Below are positions 34,973-47,551 of a DNA stretch of 64,000 nucleotides, piece by piece. The stretch spans positions 4,822,976 to 4,886,975 of the forward strand of contig CP136069.1 of the NCBI GenBank assembly GCA_032622095.1, read 5' to 3'. Under the pieces are notes generated by a model. The model made no database searches and was not told where the DNA came from. It saw nothing but the letters and a program-made list of their open reading frames with translations. Numbering within the stretch: position 1 is the stretch's first letter; the number at the start of each line of letters is the position of its first letter. The position numbers and the translations under genes are program-made. The DNA is from Siphonodentalium dalli (Eukaryota > Mollusca > Scaphopoda > Gadilida > Siphonodentaliidae).

Positions 34973-35817
34973 TGAGTGGGCTGGATAGGTCCATAGAGGA
35001 TGATTTATGGTGAAAGCAATCGACTTTTCAATGACCGAAATAGTGCTATGTATTTGATTATGCGATGCGTCTTATAAATTTGATATATCTGTCGTGACTA
35101 TCATGTGATAATGGAGAATAATTATAGTGCCAGCAGTATTTCTTCGATGTTGACATATACAGTAATGCCCTAAATAATCGAATCCTTAACCACAGCAGAA
35201 TTATGGGTAATTTTTCAGGATTTAGTCGGAAATATGGCTTGTTGCCATTCATCGGAAAGCTCTCAGTGAGAGCTTTCCGATGAATGGCAACAATCCAATT
35301 TTCTGACTACATCCTGAAAAATTACCCATAATTCTGCTGTGGTTAAGGAGTTGATTATTTAGGGCATTACTGTACATCGTGTCAAACACGAACCGTCTCA
35401 AAGATGATTATATCTACCCTATTCCTACACTATCTACCCTATTCCTACACTATTCCTGTGTTATATCTCTATATCAGACATGTTTATTTCTGTCAATAGG
35501 ACCAACTTACTACAAATCTGACGGCTGGTTCATTTGAGACAAAGACCAGTCAAAATGCACAAAATTCAGCAACAACTTTCTTAGTTTGCAACAACTTTCT
35601 TAGTTTGTAGTTCAATGAAATGAAAGTTAAATTTTTATATAAATATACATTTATCTCCAATTGGATACAAAATGGTGAATGCAATCCATTGTTCACATAC
35701 CGAAGTAGTGATATGTATTTGATGATGTCTTTTAAAATTGATGTTTATAAGTCGGTGACAATAATGTGCACTGAAACTTGTTATAACGCTAAAAATATTT
35801 CTTTAACTTTGAGTTTA
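34973..35817 (+). other. 3' region of the KYAT3-like gene with foldback MITE
   Basis: No canonical AATAAA was found close to the stop codon. Bases 34990-35155 and 35668-35815 are diverged copies of one sequence ('atgtatttgat', 'gatgcgtctt'/'gatgtctttt'). Between them lies the foldback MITE at 35160-35372 (213 bp, TA flanks), the best reference for the altered copy at 27295. 'ctaccctattcctacactat' is repeated at 35415-35455. Confidence 0.6.
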
Positions 35818-36217
35818 TTAATCCTTTACCCAACAGAAGGGCCCTGTGCCAATGCATTCTCTTATATATGCGAGTCGACCATAGGTCGCCTCGCATATAT
35901 AAGGGAATGCATTGGCTTAACACATTAAAAATTATAAAATTGTTAAAGAATGTAAGAAAAAATGGTAAAAAGTGTTAAAAAAGGATTTTTTTTAGGCCAA
36001 TGCATTCTCTTATATATGCGAGGCGACCTATGGTCGACTCGCATATATAAGAGAATGCATTGGCACAGGGCATAACTGTAACTATCACAATGTGGTCAAG
36101 GAGCCGGTTCCAATGATATCCATATTTGTATGGTTCTATTGAGACAGACCGAAGATATTTTAGGCTGTTGAAGCTTTATATGGCCGGTTTTGGCCGGTTT
36201 GTTGGGTAAAGGGTTAA
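35818..36217. mobile_element. TTAA-flanked element with two palindromes
   Basis: Ends are TTAATCCTTTACCCAACA and 'tgttgggtaaagggttaa'. Inside are two copies of the ~70-bp palindrome in opposite orientation (35847-35916, 35998-36064), separated by AT-rich words, then a 'ttggccggtt' stretch. A nearly identical element lies at 60199-60598. Confidence 0.8.
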
Positions 36218-37074
36218 AAGTGATACACCATTCCTCCGTTATACCCTGATGTTTCCAGATTAGACGTGTTAAACATGAACCGTCCCATGGTATTGATAAT
36301 GAATATATCTACAACCCCACCCCCCCATATATAGTGCTAAGAGTATTGCTTCATATTTTACTTATATTTTCACACCATTCCTGTGTTATACCCTGAAATA
36401 CAGACCTAATGGAGTCTTATGGTACTCCCAATGGCTGCCAGGGTCACGTTATAAAGGTCACGTATCTTCTTCAACTAGAACTGGACACGCAAAATCAATT
36501 TCCCGTTTCTCAGGTCAAAACATTTTGAAAATCATGTGCGCACATATTTATATTTTATACGAACAAAGTATTCCACCTCCGCATCGGGTCTTAGTTCAGG
36601 TTACATGTGGCCAGATGCAGGCCTGATTACACAGCAGGCTAGCATCACTAAATTCACCCTCTTGGGACCTCATTCTGCTTAGGCCTCATCTTCTCTGGAG
36701 AGTTTCTTTATTATAAAATTACTATAGAAACTTCCTCACATAGATTCTATTTATTTTCTAGTTCAGTTTCTCTATATCCCCAAATTAGCCGACGACACAA
36801 ATATTAACCATTTGGGAACTTCAATCTGAGTCTATGTCTCCCATAGCAGATGAGGCCATGCAGGCTATGGGGAAGTTTCTATAGTAATTTTATAATAAAG
36901 AAACTCTCCAGAGAAGATGAGGCCTAAGCAGAATGAGGTCCCCAGAGAGTGAATTTAGTGACGCTATCCTGCAATCAAATATGACCGATGCAATCAAGTA
37001 TGACCGATTTAATCAAGTATGACCGATGCAATCAAGTATGACCGATTTAATCAAATATGACCGATGCCTTTTTT
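36218..37074. mobile_element. intergenic DNA with a rearranged hairpin MITE and 18-bp tandem repeat
   Basis: Bases 36635-36970 carry parts of the hAT-type MITE: one arm of each hairpin and a core variant with 'agagtttctttattataaaa' in inverted duplicate. Bases 36970-37065 hold five copies of 'caatcaagtatgaccgat'. No gene is recognised. Confidence 0.55.
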
Positions 37075-38140
37075 ACTGAGATTGCAGTAGAAATGCATCA
37101 CGTATGTTACAAATATTTAACCCTTTGAGTGCCAGGAGCCGATCTCATCGGCCCTAAACCTGCAAAATAAGTCTGTTAAAGAATATAAGAATAAATTATT
37201 AAAATTGTAAAAAAAAAATAAAAAAATTGTTAGGCCAATGCATTCTCTTATATATGCGAGGCGACCTATGGTCGACTCGCATATATAAGAGAATGCATTG
37301 GCACAGGGTATATGGGTTGAACTTCAATCATTTTTTTTTTATTTTCTTATTAGGCCACGCAATGTAAATTTTATTATTAGGCCACGCAATGTAAATTTTA
37401 TTATTAGGCCACGCAATGTAAATTATTAAAATTGTAAAAAAAAATTGTTAGGCCAATGCATAGGTCGCCTCGCATATATAAGAGAATGCATTGGCACAGG
37501 GTATATGGGTTGATACAAAAATCGACCTGGCACTCAAAGGGTTAAACATAGGTACTACCTACAGTTATGAAACGGAAATCGGAAGTAGTAAACCAGTCTG
37601 TTTCATATCAATTCTAAAAACGTACCAAAACTATTTCATCACTGATTAAAACTTTCTCTGATAGATTAAACGAGAATAGAAAGGTTGCATGTGCAGAGTT
37701 CCAGTACCATGCATGCGGGGTTTCTGAACCATACGCAGGGTTTCCAAACCATACGCAGGGTTTCCGAACCATACGCGGGGTTTCCGGACAATGTGCAGGG
37801 TTCCATTACCATGCATGCGGACCTAATAAATGGGAAATTTACATTGCGTGGCCTAATAATAAAATTTACATTGCGTGGCCTAATAATAAAATTTACATTG
37901 CGTGGCCTAATAAGAAAATAAAAAAAAAATAAAATGCATTCTCTTATATATATGTCGCCTCGCATATATAAGAGAATGCATTGGCCTAACATTTTTTTTT
38001 TTTTTTACAATTTTAATAATTTATATTTATATTCTTTAACAGACTTATTTTGCAGGTTTAGGGCCGATGAGATCGGCCCCTGGCACTCAAAGGGTTAAAT
38101 ATTTGTTACATACGTGATGCATTTCTACTGCAATCTCAGT
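37075..38140. repeat. ~1.07-kb inverted duplication around TTAA-type elements
   Basis: The outer arms run from 'actgagattgcagtagaaat' (37075) to its complement ending at 38140, and include a TTAA element (37117-37545 left; right end at 38096-38099). Three copies of 'taggccacgcaatgtaaatt' lie in the left arm and three inverted copies in the right arm. The spacer (about 37545-37840) carries four 'gggtttcc(g/a)aaccatacgc'-type repeats. Confidence 0.75.
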
Positions 38141-40304
38141 TCCTGCTACAAAATTATTCATCAGCATATATACTCTTATAAGCCAGAATATACCTGAAAT
38201 TTAGTCATATATTGATATTTTCATTCAGCTATTATTACTTCCGCTTCTTCCCATAGCGTTTTGATAGTCACGTCTTCTAAGTCAATTTGTTCAGTGACAA
38301 TCCTGAAGATTCTGTCATATTAACAATGTTTAGTCTAATGAATAACCACACTCAACAGAGTGCCACAGATAATCTGTCTCGCGGCTAAATTGTGAATTTG
38401 AATAACTAAATTAAGATATGGCTTACTTGGCAGATTTCGTCTAAGATTCAGCACACTTTGAATTAATCAATATGAATGATGTTATTCTTGGAATTGCTTT
38501 CGATTTGAATAAATAAAAGATGGCCACCAAGGTCTCGTTACCACAATAGGGTGCCCAACTGTTAGGTCTGAGAAGTTACATTTGAAGTACATACACAGAA
38601 CGAAACAAGTTTGTTGATACGGGTCAAGTGTTTAGCTTGGAAGGAAAGAACGAGAGACGCAGCCTCAAGTTCTTTCCTTCTGCAATGGCACAAGTGCTGT
38701 ATCAACAAACCTACACACATGTTGTTCTGTGTTTATTACACATCACCACCTGTCCTAGAATCCATGAATTAAAAAATATAGGCTTACCTGGGCTTACAGC
38801 GTTTATTTAGTCAAATACAGGACCTGTTTTGTCATGTGTGGTTTTTTCATGGTTGAAGTGAACGTCGTGTATGTCATTACAGATATTTGTGAGTCTGTTT
38901 GCGATGCTGGCAGTATATTTGTTAGGAACTTATGTTTCACTTGCTAACCTGCAGAAATGCACAATATAATCTAATGAGCTATTAATATGTTATGAACCAT
39001 TGATTCTTAAGTATACCATACTACTATTTCATGTTAATGTTGATTTTTGAGTCATGTTAAGAATTTATAAATCCTGATCCGGTGACATTTCCTATAATAA
39101 TCATAACCAAAATATTATATTTTCTTGCAATTAAAAGATGCCACCAGGGTTCTGAAAATCCCCTGAAAATTGTGGAGACTTTGATCTTGATGCTTTCTGT
39201 TGCCAGGAAACTGAGTTTGGCAACTAGCAGTGTTTCCTTGTTTTTATCGCTGACATTCTCTTCCTAGAATCTGTAAATAAAAATACAACCAGACTCCCCT
39301 GGTTTATTTAGGCACACACAGGGCTTGTTTTGTCGTGTGTGATGATGCTTTTATTTTATAGTTCTGGTTTGATGGTTGAGGGGAACACGTGTTCCATAGA
39401 GATTTGTCTATATGGAACAGCGAGAACACTGTAATTCTTGGAACAAGCTTGTAATAAACAGAACACAACACACATCTTAAACTCAAATCTTTTATCGATT
39501 TAGCTGCGGACAGTGCAGGGATATATTTCTCCATAGCTGACAAGTTAAATGTGACTGCGCAACGAGTTCAATAAAAGATTTGAGATTCTGATAGAAGTTG
39601 TGTTCTGTATTTATTCAACACCCTTGAATCAAGTAAGGTCAATCCTTGACTATCACTTTCATTGATACTATAATTGTATAACAATAACGTTAATGCTACA
39701 TCATGCTGAAGTTGTTTCACATGAAAGTGTGTGAAATAAGTCTCTCTTATAAAAACATTGTTCTTGTAATCCTGAAGGCTTAATTTGTCTTCTACTTAAA
39801 TCTATATAGTTTCTATCATGGTTTTATTGGTTGTAAATTGTTGAGATTTCAGATATATTTACTGCAGATGCACATTGACAATAAAATATAATTTCAAAAG
39901 TTTACCTTTCCCTGTTTTCTCTTCTGGGCAGCAACATATTTTTTATAAATCCCGATCTCAGGACTTCAAATAGCTAATTTGTGTATAAAATACAGATAAA
40001 ACTGAAGAATATGTATAATATTTGTCTATAAGGCGTGACCAATTTAATTACTTGTTTTACGAACACCGCCGATAGCTTTTTCCGCCAAAACCGAATAAAA
40101 ATAATACACTTTTCTTCCCAGAGAAAAAATTACGTTTTCCGTATTTTAGTGATTTCGTTCCGCCTACTAGTTGTGTATTCCGGATTATAACGCTCCGTAT
40201 TCCGGCCTTCCGAGTTATGCGTTACGGTTCCGGTTCCGTGACCTTTTGTTTACATCTGTCAGCGTGCATAACTTCCGTTGTTAGTGAAACATGTCCGAAA
40301 TAGA
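38141..40304. other. intergenic region upstream of the DDE-like gene
   Basis: No coding exon is recognised. There are diverged repeats ('gcacacacagggcttgtttt' near 39312 resembles 38820; 'ttgtgtt(c/t)tg(t/g)' words), consistent with an old duplication of ~500 bp. The promoter of the gene at 40305 should lie at its right end, but no clear TATA box is assigned. A short upstream frame, ATG at 40291 to a stop at 40332, overlaps the chosen start out of frame. Confidence 0.4.
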
Positions 40305-40913
40305 ATGGCGACTGCAGATTACTTCAGCTTAAAAATACTAACAGACACGCAACGGACGCTGAAGCAAAAGCTAGTTCAATTGAGTCTTTCTGATGTAGTA
40401 TCCGTGACATTTAGTGAGGTGGGCGATGACTTTAAAGTGGATAAAATCACGGTTAAAAACGGTAGTGACTCAACTGATGGCCACGAAGTTCAGCCAAACA
40501 CCCCCCTCAATATTGTTTCCCGATTTGGCGCATCATGCATCATTCTCCACGTCTCAAAGCTGTCAGTTGGTGATGGTGTGTCAGTTTCTAAGAAGACTTT
40601 GGATGCATTCGATGTAATGATGTCGGCACGAAGTGACTCTTGTTACCCAGATAAAGTCGAATTCAAAATAAACAGAAGAGATTTTGATCTACACAACGAT
40701 GTCATCGAACTGTTCAAACAAAAACACTATTCATTTATACCTGAAAACGTCCACACCATAGGAAAACTTGTGATAAAAACTCTGGTGGATGTATTGTGGT
40801 GGATGACCCCACACCATGACAAACTCTTGTCCAGAAACATCAAAATCCCTGAGATGTTCCAACAGTTCACAGGTTATTACGACCATAGGAAGGCGCACAA
40901 AGCTGCACCAAAG
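40305..40913 (+). CDS. uncharacterised DDE-like protein, exon 1
   Basis: Exon 1 encodes 203 residues from ATG at 40305 (context agaATGg), MATADYFSLKILTDTQRTLK to HRKAHKAAPK, and ends at 'aag|gtgaga'. The chosen ATG is preferred over the out-of-frame one at 40291. The protein (about 1,090 residues with exon 2) resembles, as I recall, a large family of unnamed proteins in corals, sponges and molluscs. No function is known to me for this N-terminal part, which is acidic/mixed without membrane segments. The reading frame stays open past the donor to 41105, but the donor, phase and exon 2 acceptor fit better. Confidence 0.7.
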
Positions 40914-41846
40914 GTGAGAAATCATATCAGCTTGATAACTGTTGAAGAAATCCCGAATGTCCTGAATAAATACACGTATACATGCAGTCGAAACAAACTC
41001 TACATATATCGTGACGCTATGTACTATATACAGCGTAGAGTTCGTTTCGAACTCGTATACATGTATTTGTCGCAGAAAAATGGCATCACTGATTCAGTAA
41101 AATAAAATATAGGAAATTGGGGTGGGGCAAGCGCCTAGGAAAGGAAGTGTTGTCCAATTTTTTAAAGGGGGAGGGGGTCCATATTAAAATAAAATATGGG
41201 GAATTGGGGTGGGGCAAGATTCCTGGCAAGCGCCTAGGAAAGGAAGTTTTGTCCAATGTTTTAAAGGGGGAGGGGTCCATATTAAAATAAAATATGGGAA
41301 ACGGGTGGGGCAAGATTGCCTTTTGGACATATTCTTAAAATATACTTCTTTGTTTTTGATTTTATTGATGTTAGAGCATCTGAATGGAGGTACATGTATT
41401 TGTGGTCTGTATACTTAGTACCGGTACTTCTGTCTTCAAGTAATTTAATATGATGAACTATTTAGATACTTCTATAAATTCAGAGAAAGAATATTAAATA
41501 CAGCATCTAAAGTAACATACAGTTACGCTCTATGTAAGTGGCAATTTCAAGGCGGTAAACTGCATTGATCAATGCATCGCCAACGCGGTGCTCATTCGTT
41601 GACGATGAATTGGCACTGTGTTGGCGATGCATTGTAACTGCTGCCGACAATGCATTGACGATGTTGATTGCTGCAGTGCCAACACATGGTCAATGCATTG
41701 ACGTTGCCACTTACATTGAGTTGTACTGTACATGTAAAATACAATTCTTGTGAAACATCAAATGGGTCAATTCTACATACAAAAAGAAAACATCTGTCAG
41801 GCTGCATGTAAAAATATTAATATTTTCATTCATTATAATATTTCAG
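40914..41846 (+). other. intron of the DDE-like gene with tandem repeat and MITE
   Basis: Bases 41100-41315 hold two and a half copies of a ~90-bp unit ('aaaataaaatatggg', 'gcgcctaggaaaggaagt', 'aaagggggaggg'). Bases 41520-41728 are a 209-bp MITE with inverted ends around 'atgtaagtggcaa', CAGT termini and TA flanks (41518-41519, 41729-41730), and internal 'gcattgacgatg' words. The acceptor is 'aatatttcag' at 41846. Confidence 0.75.
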
Positions 41847-44512
41847 ATAGAGTCTTCTGTCCTGAAGAGCCACATTGATCACATGACTGAACTGTTGATG
41901 ATGCCGTGGATGCACAAGTATGATGATCTCCGTGTTGCTATTGGTGAGATGACATCAGGTCTCCAGAAGTATTATGACTTCCTGACTAAGCAGAAAGAAA
42001 GATCGACAACTACACACGATTCGGAAGCTCCCTTGAGAGCGCCAGATAAAAACTTTTCACTGGAGAATATCGAGACTGTTCCAGTTGTGGAACAACAGTA
42101 TAAGGATCTGGATGAGTTTGTGGCTGAATCGGAACCATATACTCCTATTCCACTTTTTGAATATGAACCTGATGACAAGGCTGCTAGAAGGAAGTATATT
42201 GATCATCTCAAACTGACTCACAAAGTTCGAAAGTATTCATACTATACTGGAAACTACTTGGGGACAGTTCGCTTTATATGGAAGCTTCCAGAGAACAGTG
42301 ATGACTGCACGGATGAGAAAACTCTTGGCGCAATCAGTCGCATTCATAAATCTCTACCAATGTACACCACGCGAGCCATGAAAAAAGAGTTCTATGAAAA
42401 ATATCAGCACTCTGCGAAAATACAGCCTGGACTTCTAAGAAGTATGTACAAGTTCTTAACAAATGATTCAAGTGCGGCAGAATCAACTCATCAGCGGGAA
42501 ATTGATGAACGACTTGATAAATTCTTATCGCTCGATGATCCAGAGGCTATATGGGATTTGCGAAAATTAAATGGCGACTTCAACAGCACAAAATTTGATA
42601 AATTTGGGATGAAATGGACACTTATTTCAACGAGTTGACTCTCCCTGTTCAAGAGCGACGACACGGAGAACACCTGTACCTGCCATTTGCTATCAGCGTT
42701 GAACAATTAGTAGAGACGATAACTGAGCGCCTACCAAATGGGACCCCGACTCCGTGCGCAGAATGGGTCCGATTACAGTTTTGGCCTACAGATCCAACAT
42801 CAAAAAGGGCGTTTCATCACACTGGAAGATTCAACGTAAAATTCAAGCTGCAAACGCGACAGATTAGGGGCAATCATATTGATGCCCATTATTGTGGGTG
42901 TCAGTTATTATATTTGAAACATTTCGCTGTGATGTATTCCGAGTTCAGTGATTTCTTGTGGATGGATGATAAAGCTATTGTCCCTATTGGAGAGCCTGAA
43001 AGACCAGTCAGTACTAATGTTCGAGTCCACAATCCCTCTCTGGTTCCTGTTTCAAATGTCAGTACACTTAGTGCATTGGACCACGATTATAATGTGTGTG
43101 GTGCGATTCCATCTGTCGCACTCAAATGTGACATTCCGAAGGTTGCTTCAGATTCATTCTTCAGTGGAGTTGTTCATCTGACTGTGAAGGACAAAGTATT
43201 CAGTGCATCTAATGCCATGAGGCATGGCTGTGAATTAAGGCACACACTGCGAGAATGCTATTCTGAAAATGACTCAAACAAGCCCATCTTAATCTGCTAC
43301 ACCGACGGGGGTCCTGACCATAGGACCACATATGGTTCAGTGCAAATGGCTTCCATCGCAGTTTTCCTCCACCTGGATCTGGACATGTTGGTTACAGCTA
43401 GAACAGCGCCAATGGCCAGCTGGGCCAACCTTGCTGAGCGAGCTAACTCTATTTTAAACTTGGCCCTGCAAAATGTTGCTCTGGAACGAAGTAAAATGGC
43501 CGAAGATCTGGAACTAAAAATGAAAAGGATCGGTTCTTTAGATGATGCACGAAAGTTGTCAAAACGTTATCCAGAATTTAAAGATGGTTTAATAAATTCT
43601 GTTCAGCCGGTCCTAAAACTGTTAGAGAGTCGATTCTCTAAGCTCAAACTAAAAGGTGAAAGCTTCAAAATAAATGAATCTGCTACTGATGCTGAGGTTG
43701 AAGAGTTCTTCCAAAAGGTGAAGGACGTTATTGACGACAAATTGGACTCTAGTCATCTCACTGCTAATGTGTTGAGTAAATCAAAGAGACTTGCTGATTT
43801 CATGCAGAAACATTGTAGAAAGCGTAATTACATATTCCAGGTGAAAAAATGCCCTAAGGATGCCATCAAAGACTGTGTGTATTGTAGTCTCAACCCACCA
43901 AGATTACCTGATGATGTCTTCAATGAGTTGGAATTTGTGCCTGACCCAACTTTCGCAGCACCTGGTGATGATAAGTACTTACCATTCCCTGAAATATACA
44001 GGACGGCAACTACAGATGCAAATCGTCCGTCTGCGTTATCCGTGACTGACTCGACCAAAAACGATATTGCCAACAGGAAACTGTTAACTGCTTGCAGGGT
44101 ACGTGATGCAGTGCCCTGTGTGGAGTGCGATAAACCAAGATGTGTTTATTCAGAAACTAAACTGAAAAAGTCTGAACTGAATGCTCTGAAGGAGCTAAAG
44201 GAGAAGGAGACATACACATGTGGTGCGACACTGTTTGAAGGTGCACTGCATTCAACAGTGGTTGCGAAAGAAAACATAAATTGTAGTTCACAGATGGAGA
44301 CATCATACTATGGCGGGAAGACTTGTAAGCTTGAGCCTGTCTGCTTCCATTGCGGAATTTCAAAATCCGATGACTTTGCCATGGATGATGACATTCAGAA
44401 ACTCCAGTCGGAATATTCAATTGTGCGGCCCATTTGTGTGAGATGCAAGGACTCTGGTAAAGAAGTAGCTGTGAGAGGAAAGCGAAATGTTAAGAAATTG
44501 CGCACAAAATGA
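41847..44512 (+). CDS. uncharacterised DDE/RNase H-like protein, exon 2 (one frameshift)
   Basis: The exon joins exon 1 in phase 0 (IESSVLKSHIDHMTELL...). The first frame ends at 42638 and the second, open to the stop at 44512, takes over between 42602 and 42635. A one-base change near 'aaatttggg' would give a smooth FWDEMDTYF junction. In the second part (counted from MDTYF at 42614), D118/D119 in FLWMDDKAIVPIGEP, D231 in CYTDGGPDHR and E275 in NLAERANSILN have the order of a DDE triad. Before them stands WVRLQFWP. The C-terminal third has CxxC pairs (DCVYC, PCVEC, CFHC, ICVRC) that could bind zinc, and a basic tail. Likely a transposase-derived or transposase-like nuclear protein; activity is unknown. 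Confidence 0.7.
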
Positions 44513-44658
44513 ATTTAGTTTCATCCAAACCGTGTGCTATTTCTTGACATTTAAGTTCCATATCATAGCTACAATGTCTCTTTGACTCCAAGTAAAATGC
44601 ATGGTAGAGGTGCCCACAAAATGTAACCAAAGCAAATTAGTAATGCGTGGTGGAATTT

Positions 44659-44664
44659 AATAAA
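44659..44664 (+). terminator. polyadenylation signal AATAAA
   Basis: AATAAA lies 147 bases after the stop codon at 44512, the first canonical signal downstream, and is a plausible 3' end for the DDE-like gene. Confidence 0.45.
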
Positions 44665-46581
44665 ATTTCAATCAGTAACTTTATATGATCTCTCATGGGT
44701 CATCACACTTGCAGGCCAAAGTGGAAATTTGGGCCAAAATCAAACCATACACTCACTATTTTGGAATCTCTTGAGTCAAAGAGTATGTATGCATGGATGT
44801 GTTTCTAGTCAAACTTCTAGTCACAAAATTGTTTTCTTCATCTTTAATTTTCAAAGCACCTGTGTGATTTTTCGAAGCACGATATCAGACTGTTTTAATA
44901 TATATTTTATGTGTGGGCGCTGAGTTTAGCCAAATTGTTTAATTTTACAAGATACATGCATTGCAAAGGTATTGCATTTTATTCAGGCCGGTTTATCGTT
45001 AATCATGATAGCATTACGAATTTCATATTCATTTTCTTTTTCTATGCGAGTAGCGAAGGTTTAATAGTAAAACTTGGCAGAATGCTTTCATATTTTTTAC
45101 ATCCCATAAATTTGAGCAGATTTGTGTCTTAAAATAGAACTTCCAGAGTGTGAACTGTTGCTTCAACTGATTTAATACATGTAGTAAAAACTGTAGAAAC
45201 TGATATATCAGCGGTAGGCAAGACCTCACGTCTATTTTTCTATGTCAGACATTGGTTCTTGGTATTGCCAAGTTCTTGTTTAATATTTGTGTTTATGATT
45301 AGTATTAAAGGCTATCATGATTAATGATCTTGGCATCCAATAAACTGGCTATTGTCTTCCCCTGGTTTGTGACTTAGAAAATGCTTGGGTTCATTGGTAA
45401 ATTTTAATAACATGTCGTAGCCTCTTTCTCGACTCCGTATTTGGAACAAAAGACAACATGCATGTATTGTACAATATGGTAAACATCTTTCAGTAGCAAG
45501 TTACTAGCAACTTTCAGAACACCCACAGAACAAAACATATTAATTACCAATTAACTCAGGTCTTCCCAAGTCACAGTACCACAAGCTAGAAGACATGGAT
45601 AATTACATGTATATCTGTTTTGTTTTGAGTTATTTCTTATTGAATAAAGTTTGTTTACCTTATTCACTACTTATTACATTATTTAGAAGCTATGGGATGT
45701 ATATCGGTCATTTATGAATTTTTTTTAGGAATATTAATTTTTTTTTATTCCCTCCTGCATCTACATATTTTTTCCCCAGTCGTTCGTAAAACAAGTAATT
45801 AAATTGGTCTGGCCTAAAGGCATAATAAAGTGGTTGATTTTGATCATAAAACAAAAATGAGGTCTGCAGAGGGTGAATTTGGAGATACAAGCCTACTGTG
45901 AAGGGTAACATCACTAAATTCACCCTCTGTGGACCTTGTTTTAAAGTCTACCTGCGCTTGTTATGTATATTTAAAGTCTACCTGTGTTTGGCACTTGTTA
46001 TGTATATTCGCCTGTTTTAATTAGAGAGGATGGAATAAAGATATGCATAGGTGCGACTTCTCACGATTCTATCATGGGCACGAGGGAAAACAAGAATGGT
46101 ATTATTCCCAGCTGTGACTCCCATAATATTGTGTTACATAGATTACCTTACACGACACCCCATGAATCACCGGGTCCAATTTCGGAATCTTGCTGACATG
46201 GGTTGGCACTCTGTTGTATAAATTTACCTGCTCCAGTAACTGGCCAGGGGTAGGCTGATGATATTCGGTGTTTGTACGAAGGGATGTCCCACAAATCAAC
46301 TGCCATTTAACCAAACGTGTCATCATACGTTTATTCTCTTATCAAATAGATATTGAGATACAATTAGAAGATATATATACAAAAGATTGAGAATGTTGCA
46401 GCATATGCACAATATATACACGAACTTCCCTCATCGTCATCATTATCAACATCATGGCAGTCGTCATCAGTATCACCGTCTTCGTTGTCATCACGTTAAC
46501 GTCTTCGTCTACCCGTCGTCACAATCGCCAGTACCATTTTCATCGTTATATTCAACAACAACCACAACAACAAACTGCATA
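44665..46581. other. intergenic, with one lone MITE hairpin
   Basis: Bases 45856-45937 are a single hairpin of the hAT-type MITE ('aatgaggtctgcagagggtg' and complement). 'aaagtctacctg(c/t)g' is repeated at 45940-45990. Bases 46425-46575 are rich in 'atcatc/gtcgtc/aac' microsatellite words and may include the 3' tail of the minus-strand retrotransposon. No gene is recognised. Confidence 0.5.
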
Positions 46582-47550
46582 TTAGTCAATATCATTTAAC
46601 TTAAGATTTATCAGTCGGATGAATGAACATAGTCTGCGCAGACAAGCCACATCTTCCAAATTCAGAATGTCATCTAAAATATCAATAGTTGCATGTTCTA
46701 TGCTGGTATATTTGCTAGGCAATAGGCGATGTCTGGCCTCATAAACATTCACATTCTAATAAGTAGTGCAGTTCGTCTCCAATATGTATTTTAGTGCACA
46801 GCGGACATAGTCTATGGAATATGTTGGTGTCATTCCATCGACCTTTCTCTATTGGCAAGCGATGATTACTAGTACGGAATTGACAAAGAGTTATTACGTT
46901 CCTAGTGTCCAAATGGTCAAAATATTTTTCGAAATGTATATCATGTTTGAATATTTTATAAGTACTTGCGGTGACTGGAGTTTTCAAGGTTAGATAACCA
47001 GATGCCACGGGAATTGACTATTCAGACTACATTTAAAATAAAGTGCCATTTGTTCTGGGCATGTAATATATGCCACACTTAACAAATGAATCTGCCCAGA
47101 ATTTGTTAGAATATCTTTAACTTTCTCTATCCATTTGAACTTTACGGGCATAGCTTCACAAACCTTGAGGGCCAATTGATACAAAATCTTACAAAATCGA
47201 CCTTGTTTCATATTCATAACTTTCATCCAGTATTTCACAATACGCAGGTTGACTGTGTACTCTATTGGCAATCTGCCGCTCTCACCATATAACATATAAT
47301 TTGGGGTAGATGATTTAAGGTGGAGAACATGTTTCAGAAATTTTCTATGGATATTTTCAAAAATCTCATTATTTCCTGACCCCCATACTTCACAACAGTA
47401 CAGCATCATCGGTAAAACTTGTGCATCAAACAACTCGAACATGTTTTTAACTGATAAACAGTGGATTCTCGACTTAGAAATGATAGAATACATTGATTTA
47501 GTTGCTTTACTTGCCAGAGTCTTTGCACTACTGTATGAACCTGATTTAGT
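46582..47550 (-). pseudogene. LINE ORF2 C-terminal part with CCHC knuckle
   Basis: Continues the same gene beyond the insertion: SGSYSSAKTLASKATKSMYS, then FDAQVLPMMLYCCEVWGS (the post-RT conserved block) and QMALYFKCSLNSQFP. The frame shifts to VASGYLTLKTPVTAS, RFRTSNHRLPIEKGRW-type sequence and LCPLCTKIHIGDELHYLLEC, a C-x2-C-x8-H-x4-C knuckle. After one more shift comes the C-terminus HATIDILDDILNLEDVACLR to the stop at 46582. At least two frameshifts lie in this part. Confidence 0.8.
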
Positions 47551-47551
47551 A

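Noticed and set aside
40278-41105. Reading exon 1 of the DDE-like gene as a 275-residue single-exon protein
   Set aside because: The first part needs a TTG start, and a good donor at 40913 joins in phase to a good acceptor at 41846, continuing the same protein.
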